Shown: positions 58,017 to 64,000 of the stretch, in pieces
Numbering within the stretch: position 1 is the first letter of the stretch
Layout of the letters: the number at the start of each line of letters is the position of its first letter
Assembly: GCA_020633465.1 (NCBI GenBank)
Contig: JACKDN010000018.1
Span: 1-64,000 of the forward strand
Source: Myxococcales bacterium
GTDB taxonomy: Bacteria > Myxococcota_A > Bradymonadia > UBA7976 > UBA1532
Direction of reading: 5' to 3'
Length of the DNA: 64,000 nt
The notes under the pieces: model-generated
Told to the model about the DNA's origin: nothing
The model's input: the letters and a program-made list of their open reading frames with translations, nothing else
Databases searched by the model: none
Translations under genes and position numbers: made by a program

Positions 58017-59695
58017 GCGCCTGGCTGCTCGCGCCGCTGCTCGTGGCGCAGGGACTGTTCGGCCCGCTCTGCGCGCCCTGCCACGGCGAGGGCGGGCGCG
58101 GGGACGGCCCGGCGGCGCACCTGCTGTGGCCGCCCCCGCGCGACCTGGCCGCGGGCGCCTTCCGCCTCGGCGACGATCCCGCCTCGATCCGCCGCACTGT
58201 GAAGCGCGGCATCGCGCTCAGCGGCATGCCGGCCTTCGGCGCCTTGCCGGCGGCCGAGCTGGATCGCCTGGTCGAGGCGGTGGTCGCGCTGCGGGGCGGG
58301 TCCGGGGCGCCCCGGCCGGCGCCGCCCGCGGCCCCGGACCTGGCGCCGCTGCGCGCGCGGGGTGACGTCGTGTGGCGCGAGGCGGGCTGCGTCACCTGCC
58401 ACGGCGCGCAGGGCGGGGGCGGCGCGGCCCTGCCGTCGACCGCCGAGGGCTGGCCGGCCCACCGCGTCGATCTGCGCCGCGATCCGCTCAAGCGCGGCGA
58501 CGGCCCGGCGGCGCTCTTCGAGGCGCTGACCCACGGGCGACCCGGCACGCCCATGCCCGCCTTCGCGTCGCTGCCCGCGTCCGATCGCTGGGCCCTGGTG
58601 GCTCGGCTGCGCGCGCTGCGCCAGCCGGCCGAGCCGACGCCCGGCCCGCGCCCGCTGAGCCGCCCGCCCGAGGCCCCCGCGCCCACGCCCGACGGGTGGT
58701 GGCCCCCCCGCGGCGCCGATCTCGACGGCTCGTCCGTCCCGGCCCTGGCTCGCGGCGACGCGGCCGCCTGCGGGCGCTGCCACCCCCGCGAGCACGCCGC
58801 CTGGCGCCGAAGCCGCCACGCCCTGGCCATGGGCCCCGGCGTCGTCGGCCAGACCCACGCCGGCCTCGATCTCACCACCCACGGCTGCGATCCCTGCCAC
58901 GCGCCCGCCCCGCGGCACCGCGCCGAGGGCATCGGCTGCGTCACCTGTCACGTCCGCGACCACGCCAAGGCCGGCCCGCCGGCGCCGGTCACGCGCCGCC
59001 TGCCCGCGGTCGGCCTGCGCGCCCGCCCGGTCGACCGCTTCGCCCGCGCGGACTTCTGCCTGCCTTGCCACAACCAGTCGGCGGCGGCGGCCGTCGACGG
59101 CTTCCCGCTGCTGGACACCTGGCGCGAGTGGGCCGCCAGCCCCTACCTGCCCGCCGGCGTCCAGTGCCAGCACTGTCACCAACCGGACGGCGATCACGGC
59201 TTCGCGGGCGCCCACGATCCCGAGGCGGTGCGGCGCGGGGTGCGCCTCGAGGGCCACGTCGAGGTGCGGGGCGACGCCGTCGAGGTGGCGGCGCGGGTGC
59301 TCAACGTCGCCGTCGGCCACCACTTCCCGACCACCGCCACGCCGCGCGGCGTCCTGCGCGTCCGGCAACGCGGACCCGACGGCCCGCTGCCGGGCACCGA
59401 GGCCACCTGGGCCATCGGGCGCACGGTCGAGGTGCGCGACGGCCGCTGGCGCACGGTGGCCGACACCCGCGTGCCCGCCGGGGCGGCGGCCGAGCGCGTC
59501 TATCGCTGGCGGCGGCACCCGCGCGCGATCGCGGTCGAGGCCGACCTGCACCTGTTCCCCGATTGGCTGTACGTGGACATCTACGGCCGGCTCATCGCCG
59601 CGGCGGGCGGGGACGCGCCGCCCCTCGAGGCCGCGCGCGCGGCGGCGCGCGCCAGCGGCTTTCGGGTCACGGCCTGGCGGGCGCGTCTTCCCTGA
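58013..59695 (+). CDS. Multiheme (seven CxxCH) secreted cytochrome c
   Basis: 560 residues with a signal peptide (MSAWLLAPLLVAQG). Seven heme c motifs begin at residues 20, 126, 253, 292, 309, 349 and 385 (CAPCH, CVTCH, CGRCH, CDPCH, CVTCH, CLPCH, CQHCH). The first two belong to class I-like domains (GMPAFGAL and TPMPAFASL are distal Met ligands); the other five form a multiheme domain. The last 160 residues lack hemes. It should act as a periplasmic or outer-surface electron carrier or enzyme. The GTG start overlaps the purF stop (GTGA), a surprising context. Its 3' end overlaps the convergent gene by 29 bp. Confidence 0.88.
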   Translation: MSAWLLAPLLVAQGLFGPLCAPCHGEGGRGDGPAAHLLWPPPRDLAAGAFRLGDDPASIRRTVKRGIALSGMPAFGALPAAELDRLVEAVVALRGGSGAPRPAPPAAPDLAPLRARGDVVWREAGCVTCHGAQGGGGAALPSTAEGWPAHRVDLRRDPLKRGDGPAALFEALTHGRPGTPMPAFASLPASDRWALVARLRALRQPAEPTPGPRPLSRPPEAPAPTPDGWWPPRGADLDGSSVPALARGDAAACGRCHPREHAAWRRSRHALAMGPGVVGQTHAGLDLTTHGCDPCHAPAPRHRAEGIGCVTCHVRDHAKAGPPAPVTRRLPAVGLRARPVDRFARADFCLPCHNQSAAAAVDGFPLLDTWREWAASPYLPAGVQCQHCHQPDGDHGFAGAHDPEAVRRGVRLEGHVEVRGDAVEVAARVLNVAVGHHFPTTATPRGVLRVRQRGPDGPLPGTEATWAIGRTVEVRDGRWRTVADTRVPAGAAAERVYRWRRHPRAIAVEADLHLFPDWLYVDIYGRLIAAAGGDAPPLEAARAAARASGFRVTAWRARLP

Positions 59696-60197
59696 TCGCG
59701 CACCCGCTCGGTCCGCCGGCGGCGCACGCGGCCGCCAGCCGGGCGTCCAGCGCCGCCGGATCGCCGCCCGCGGCGCGCGCCGCCTTCAGGTGCCGCCAGG
59801 CCTCGGCGTGCCGCCCCAGCGCGGCGGCCGCGTCGGCCAGCGCCACGTGGATCGACGGTCGGAAGCGCAGGACGTCGTCCACCAGCGCCATCGGCGCGTC
59901 GGGGCCGCGGTACAGCGCGTGGATCCGCGGCCGCAGCGCCAGCACCGCCGGGCGGGCGGACGGATCGCGCAGGTTCGGGGCGTGGAAATAGGCGTCGAGG
60001 GCGCGGTCGATGGCCGCCATGGCCTGCCGCGCGCGGCGCAGGCTGGCCGCGTCCGCGCGGATCTTCAGCGCGCCGAGGGCGGCGTCGAGCTGGGCGCGCG
60101 CGTCGCGCAGCCGCGCGGCGCTGGCGGCCTCCACCCGCGGGGCCGCGGCCGCCGGGAGGGCCGCGAGCAGGGCGAAGGCGAGGGTCAGCGCGCGCAT
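59667..60197 (-). CDS. Small secreted helical protein of unknown function
   Basis: 176 residues with a Sec signal peptide (MRALTLAFALLAALPAAAAP). The mature part is Ala/Arg-rich and helical, with a TPR-like second half (HVALADAAAALGRHAEAWRHLKAARAAGG). I cannot assign a function. ATG 60197 has GGAGAA upstream. It is convergent with the cytochrome gene and divergent from the PEGA gene at 60242. Confidence 0.7.
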   Translation of the reverse strand: MRALTLAFALLAALPAAAAPRVEAASAARLRDARAQLDAALGALKIRADAASLRRARQAMAAIDRALDAYFHAPNLRDPSARPAVLALRPRIHALYRGPDAPMALVDDVLRFRPSIHVALADAAAALGRHAEAWRHLKAARAAGGDPAALDARLAAACAAGGPSGCAIREDAPARP

Positions 60198-60226
60198 GGG
60201 GCGTTCTCCGTCGGGGCGCTTGCGGC

Positions 60227-60232
60227 TATGCT
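60227..60232 (+). promoter_or_regulatory. Candidate -10 element of the 60242 gene
   Basis: TATGCT ends 9 nt before ATG 60242, which has no ribosome binding site; the -35 at 17-bp spacing is TTCTCC. Suggests a leaderless or near-leaderless message. Confidence 0.4.
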
Positions 60233-60241
60233 GCGCATTGT

Positions 60242-60910
60242 ATGGGCCCCCTCGTCCTCGCCACCACCCTGCTCTTGGCCGCGCCGCCGGCGGCCGACGG
60301 CGTCCGCCTGACCCTCAGCGGGCCCGCCGTGCCCCACGCCGAGGTCGTCTACGAGGTGCTGGCCGAGCGCGGGACGGTGACCGTCGGCGTCGCGCGCCGC
60401 TTCGCCGCCGACTTCGGCCAGTCCACCGAGGTGGCGCTGCTGCCCCGGCCCGAGCTGGACGCCCTGATGGCGCGCCTGGCCGGCATGGGGGTGTTCGCGC
60501 TCACCGACGCCGACGACCCCGCCGCGCGCGTCCGCCTCCGCCTCGAGGCCCGCCGCGGCGACGCGACCGTCGCGGTCACCGTCGCGGATCCCGATCGCGC
60601 CGCCGACGAGCGCGCGCAGGCCGCGTTGACCGCCGTGCGCGCCGTGGTGCGCGCCAACACGCCGCCCTCCACGTTCTCCGATCCCATGCTGCTGCCCACC
60701 GAGGCGGGCCGGCTGCGGATCCGGTCGCGTCCACCCGCACGCGTCGGGCTGGACGGCGTGCGTCTCGAGGCGCGCACGCCCATCAACAGCTTGCGCGTAC
60801 CGGTCGGGGCCCACACCCTGGAGCTCGAGACCGACACCGGCGTTGTGCGCCGCTACGACGTCAAGGTCGAGGCCGGCAAGACCACCTCGGTCGACGTCGA
60901 TCTGCGTTGA
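60242..60910 (+). CDS. Secreted protein with C-terminal PEGA-like domain
   Basis: 222 residues. Signal peptide (MGPLVLATTLLLAAPPAAD), a middle region of unknown fold (about 20-150), then a PEGA-like end: GRLRIRSRPPARVGLDGVRLEARTPI followed by VPVGAHTLELET and KVEAGKTTSVDVDL, the same layout as the gene end at the left edge of the window. The first half has a pattern of beta strands (VRLRLEARRGDATVAVTVAD). It is followed at 20 bp by the frameshifted TPR-type gene, probably in one operon. Confidence 0.75.
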   Translation: MGPLVLATTLLLAAPPAADGVRLTLSGPAVPHAEVVYEVLAERGTVTVGVARRFAADFGQSTEVALLPRPELDALMARLAGMGVFALTDADDPAARVRLRLEARRGDATVAVTVADPDRAADERAQAALTAVRAVVRANTPPSTFSDPMLLPTEAGRLRIRSRPPARVGLDGVRLEARTPINSLRVPVGAHTLELETDTGVVRRYDVKVEAGKTTSVDVDLR

Positions 60911-60929
60911 GAGGGACCGAGGAAACCGC

Positions 60930-62241
60930 ATGAGCGCAGCTCTGGACCGCCTGACGCAGGCGCGCGCCGTCGCCGCCGCCGAGCCCGCGCGGGCGGATCG
61001 CCTGGCCGCCGAGGCCATCCAGATCGATCCCGATCTGGGCGCGGCCTACGCCCTCCGTGGGCGCCTGGCCGCCCAGCGCGGCGATCCGGTCGTCGCGGCC
61101 CACTACTTCCGCGTCGCCTTCGCGCGCGGCGATCGCAGCGCCGACACCCGCCTGGGCTTGTCGCTGTGCCTGCAGGCCAGCGGGCAGGCGGCGTTGGCGG
61201 CGCGCGTCCGCGAGGACACCCCCCTGGCCGAGCCCTACACCGACTTCGCCGACGTCGCCGCCGCGCAGGGGCCCGCGATTCGGCAGATGCTGGCGGCGCC
61301 GCTGCCGCCGAAGGGCACGCCCGCGTGGCTGCCCGGCGAGCGGCCGCCGCCCGTGCCCGCGCGCACGGTGGGCCTGCCGCCACCGTCGGTGCCCGACGAG
61401 ACGCCGCCCCCGCGGGTGAGCGCGCCCCCGGCCGCCGCCGCCGCAGGCCGACTCGCCGCCGCCCGCCGCGCTGGCTGCGCCCACGGAGCTGCCGCCGCCC
61501 TCCGACCTGCCGCCGCCGGTCGCCGCGCCCTCCGCGCCGCCGCGTCCGCCGCGCCGCGCCGCGCCGGCGCCCGGCCGCGTGGTGCGCCGCGGCGGCCAGG
61601 TCGACGCGCCCGAGTGGCTCGAGGTGCACCACGTCGAGGTCGACGTCGACGCCGACCGCGAGGACTGGGCCGTCTCGACGGCCGAGCAGATGGACGCGAT
61701 GAACCCCAGCGAGGGCGTGCGCTTCGACACCGGCGCGCCGCTGCAGCTGGTGGTCGACCCCGGGCTGCCGCAGGCGCCCATCCGCTCGCCGATCACCGGC
61801 CAGCTGATCGACGGGCACGACCTCGTGCGCCAATACGACGGCGCGCTGATGCCGGGCCTGGTGCGGCACGATCCCCTCGAGGCCCGCGGCGCCCTGCTGC
61901 GCGACGTGGCCGATCCCGAGGATCTCGAGGTGGCCGTCCATCTGCCGGGCCCGGTCATGACCGCGCCCGGCCACCGCCCGCGCAAGCTGTGCCAGCAGGT
62001 GGCCCTCGGCGTGACCGACGCCGAGGTCATCCTGCGCGACACCCAGGACGCCGCCGCCATCCCCGCGCGGCTGCCCTTCGCCACCATCACCGCGCTCGAG
62101 GTGGTCAACGAGGGCGCGCAGCTCTCGTTCGGCTTCGCCGACGGGCGGCAGATCCACCTGGATCTGCGGGGTCTGCGCCAGCGCTCGGTCGTCTCGGCCG
62201 CGGCGGTGCTGGACGCCATCACGCGGCGGCTCGAGGGCTGA
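60930..62241 (+). CDS. TPR-like protein of unknown function, interrupted by a frameshift
   Basis: The gene reads in two frames. The first (ATG 60930, GAGGAA upstream) gives a short TPR-like region (QARAVAAAEPARADRLAAEAIQI, AAYALRGRLAAQRGDPVVAAHYFRVAFARG) and a Pro-rich linker ending PPPRVSAPPAA. From about 61441 the natural continuation is one frame over: a Pro-rich linker (LAAPTELPPPSDLPPP) and then a 210-residue domain ending IHLDLRGLRQRSVVSAAAVLDAITRRLEG. The break lies in the GCC repeat 61430-61443; removing one base, or adding two, gives a protein of about 436 residues. The second domain is unrecognised. It is either a sequencing error or a pseudogene. Confidence 0.65.
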
Positions 62242-62274
62242 TCCCGACCTGACGGCGGCTCGGCGGCGGCGACG

Positions 62275-62303
62275 TTGCCCCTCGCCGGTGGTCCGTGTAG
62301 TGT
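62275..62303 (+). promoter_or_regulatory. Promoter of the small lipoprotein gene
   Basis: TTGCCC (62275-62280), 17-bp spacer, TAGTGT (62298-62303); ATG 62331 follows at 27 bp with GGGAGGG upstream, so unlike the leaderless group this gene has a normal leader. Confidence 0.5.
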
Positions 62304-62330
62304 CCAGCGGATTGTCGACGGGAGGGCCAG

Positions 62331-62642
62331 ATGGTGCGCGCCGCGCGGCTCGGAGCCATTGTGTTGCTGGGGTGGGGCTGCGGAGGCGGCGGCGCGCCGC
62401 CCCCGGCGAAGCCCGCCGGCCCGCCCGCCGAGGCCGAGGCGCCGGCGGACCCCATGCCGGATCCGGACACCGCCAACCCCTGCGCCGTGACGGCGATCGA
62501 TCCGACGCTGAACCCGTGCCTGGGCCCGGCGGCCGAGGCCGCGGCGGTCGAGGCCGAGGCCGCCGCCGCGCCGACGGGCGACGCCGGCGCGACCCCGGCG
62601 GGCGACGCCGGCGCGGCCCCGCCGGCCGCCGACACTCCCTGA
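62331..62642 (+). CDS. Small lipoprotein of unknown function
   Basis: 103 residues with a lipobox LLGWGC (Cys17). The mature peptide is low-complexity Ala/Pro/Glu/Gly with one DTANPCAVTAIDPTLNPC block containing a Cys pair. Strong GGAGGG ribosome binding site. It may be co-transcribed with the downstream TPR gene (25-bp gap). No function can be assigned. Confidence 0.75.
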   Translation: MVRAARLGAIVLLGWGCGGGGAPPPAKPAGPPAEAEAPADPMPDPDTANPCAVTAIDPTLNPCLGPAAEAAAVEAEAAAAPTGDAGATPAGDAGAAPPAADTP

Positions 62643-62667
62643 CGTAGACGCGAGCGAGGCAGCACGG

Positions 62668-64000
62668 ATGGGGGCGGTGGAGCGCGGGCGACGGACCGGC
62701 TTCTCCCTGCGGTTGGAGCAGGGGCTGGGGCGCCTCGTGCTCGCCGAGCGCCGCATCGCCGATCTGTTCACCGTCGAGGGCCTGCAGCTGGGCCTGAGCG
62801 AGCTGCCCAGCCGCCTCGACATGAGCGGCGGCGTCGAGCGCTTCCGCCACCAGCGCAGCCGCCTCGAGCGCCTGGTGATCACCGCCGAGGATCACGACCT
62901 GGGCCGCGCCCTGCGCACGGCCACGCGCCACACCCAGCTGACCGACCTCGAGGTGCGCGCGCTCGACGGCGACCTCGTCGTGCTCGGCGCCTTGGCCGAG
63001 GAGCCCGCGCCGCCCTTCATCGCACGCGCCCGCCTCGAGCCCGCGGGGGTCGGCGACGAGCGCGCGCTGCTGGTCAGCGTCTACGAGGTGCGCGTCTTCG
63101 GGCCCTCGCGCTGGGTGGCGCCCCAGGTGGCCGAGGCCCTCTTGCGGGGCCTGGGCTTGGGCGACGCGCTCACCGGGCCCACCACGGCGGTGATCGATCC
63201 CGTCGGCACGCTGCTCTTCGAGGTGTGCGCCGAGCTCGGCTGGAAGCTGCCCGACCGGGCCGAGGTGCGCCTGGCCGACGTGCGCAGCCAGGCCGGCCGC
63301 ATCCGCCTCGAGGCCGAGCGCCCCCAGCCCGGCCGCGTGGGCCCGCGGACCGTCGGCGCGGCCGCCGAGGGCACCACGCGGGCCCGCCGCTTCCTGGCCG
63401 ACTACGAAGCGAAGGCGCTGTACCAGTCCATCGAGGAGCTCGTCGCCGAAGGCCGCCTCGAGCGCGCCATCGCCGCCTACGAGCGCCAGCTCGAGGTGCA
63501 CCCCGAGCACCCCTTCCTGGTCACCCGTCTGCTGCAGCTGCTGGTGGGCCGCCCGGAGACGTTGGGTGACGCGCTGGCCCTGGCGCGCGCGCGCCTGGCC
63601 CGCTACCCGGACGATCCCGACGCCCGCTGCGCCCTGGGGGTCGTGCAGTGGCGGCGCGGCGAGCTCGAGGCCGCCGCCGAGACCTGGCGGCGCCTGGCCG
63701 AGCTGGCCGAGAGCCGCGGCGACGCGGTCGAGGCGGCGCAGGCCCGCTGCGCGGTGGCCGGGGCGCTGCAGATCCGCGATCCCCAGGCCGCCATCTCGGC
63801 CCTCGAGGCCGCCCTGGCGCTGCGGCGGCGTCTGCCCGGCGCCCTGCGCGCGCTGGCCGATCTGCGGGCCCGGGTGGGGGACTGGGCCGCCTCGCTGCGC
63901 ACCCGCGAGCGGCTGCTGGCCGGCGAGCCCGATCCCGAGGCGCGCCGCGCGCTGCTGCACCAGCTCGGCCGCTGCGCGCTGGACGAGGCCGACGACGTCG
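62668..64000 (+). CDS. TPR-containing protein (3' truncated by window edge)
   Basis: The frame is open from ATG 62668 to the window end (444 residues seen), with no stop. The N-terminal 200 residues are a mixed alpha/beta region with no clear homology. From about residue 245 helical TPR-type repeats begin (ALYQSIEELVAEGRLERAIAAYERQLEVHPEHPFLV, GDALALARARLARYPDDPDARCALGVVQWRRGELEAAAETW, DPQAAISALEAALALRRRLPGALRALADLRARVGDWAASL). Likely a cytoplasmic scaffold or regulator, since no signal peptide is seen. The ribosome binding site is weak (GAGGCAGCACGG). Confidence 0.8.
   Translation, partial: MGAVERGRRTGFSLRLEQGLGRLVLAERRIADLFTVEGLQLGLSELPSRLDMSGGVERFRHQRSRLERLVITAEDHDLGRALRTATRHTQLTDLEVRALDGDLVVLGALAEEPAPPFIARARLEPAGVGDERALLVSVYEVRVFGPSRWVAPQVAEALLRGLGLGDALTGPTTAVIDPVGTLLFEVCAELGWKLPDRAEVRLADVRSQAGRIRLEAERPQPGRVGPRTVGAAAEGTTRARRFLADYEAKALYQSIEELVAEGRLERAIAAYERQLEVHPEHPFLVTRLLQLLVGRPETLGDALALARARLARYPDDPDARCALGVVQWRRGELEAAAETWRRLAELAESRGDAVEAAQARCAVAGALQIRDPQAAISALEAALALRRRLPGALRALADLRARVGDWAASLRTRERLLAGEPDPEARRALLHQLGRCALDEADDV

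Overview
The window is a chromosomal stretch of very high G+C content (close to 70% or above by eye) with dense, mostly housekeeping gene content. The organism is most likely a member of the Myxococcota. Three secreted proteins end in a MYXO-CTERM-like tail (Cys, hydrophobic stretch, Arg cluster). Cys-rich MopE-type 'NDCDG' proteins, TIG-repeat lipoproteins, paired matrixin-type metalloproteases and a Ser/Thr kinase with a periplasmic sulfatase-modifying-type domain also fit that phylum. I see no tRNA, rRNA, CRISPR array, insertion sequence or prophage.

Layout. 0-12 kb: a PEGA-domain gene end, surface lipoproteins, sppA fused to an outer-membrane-type domain and coupled to mutS2, a TIG-repeat lipoprotein, a beta-helix protein and a TPR lipoprotein. 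12-17.7 kb: a chain of tlpA-like thioredoxin, exbB, exbD, ftsB-like, a membrane GAF-GAF-GGDEF cyclase and PIN-PhoH. 17.8-27.8 kb: an accessory surface region with a YjfB-like putative motility peptide behind a sigma-28-like promoter, two metalloproteases, three large Cys-rich proteins (one frameshifted) and a PilZ protein. 27.9-36.8 kb: uvrA and mpl diverge, followed by a methyltransferase-TPR protein, a PP2C-cNMP fusion, a lectin-like anchored protein and a nitrilase.

36.8-47.7 kb is the conserved transcription/translation block rimP-nusA-ylxR-infB-rbfA-truB, rpsO, pnp and dut. It carries a promoter plus intrinsic terminator (attenuator) in front of rimP, a terminator after rpsO and a structured pnp leader. 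47.7-59.7 kb is one tightly overlapping run: transmembrane kinase, a degenerate receiver-GGDEF protein, purB-purC-purS-purQ-purL-purF and a seven-heme cytochrome c. From purB on, each junction is an overlap of 1 or 4 nt. The last 4 kb holds small secreted/PEGA proteins, a frameshifted TPR-type gene, a small lipoprotein and a TPR gene cut by the window edge.

Regulatory signals recur. Vegetative promoters look like TTGxxx-N17/18-TAxxxx. Several genes have a -10 hexamer only 6-9 nt before the start codon and no Shine-Dalgarno, suggesting leaderless mRNAs. Three coding regions (infB linker, the MopE-like lipoprotein, and the gene at 60.9 kb) show clear reading-frame breaks in GC-rich low-complexity DNA. 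Whether these are sequencing/assembly errors or real is the main technical uncertainty. No mobile defence island or obvious new machine is present. The most distinctive observations are the compensated infB linker frameshift, the leaderless-promoter pattern, the rimP attenuator, the sppA-barrel fusion and the kinase-pur-cytochrome operon.
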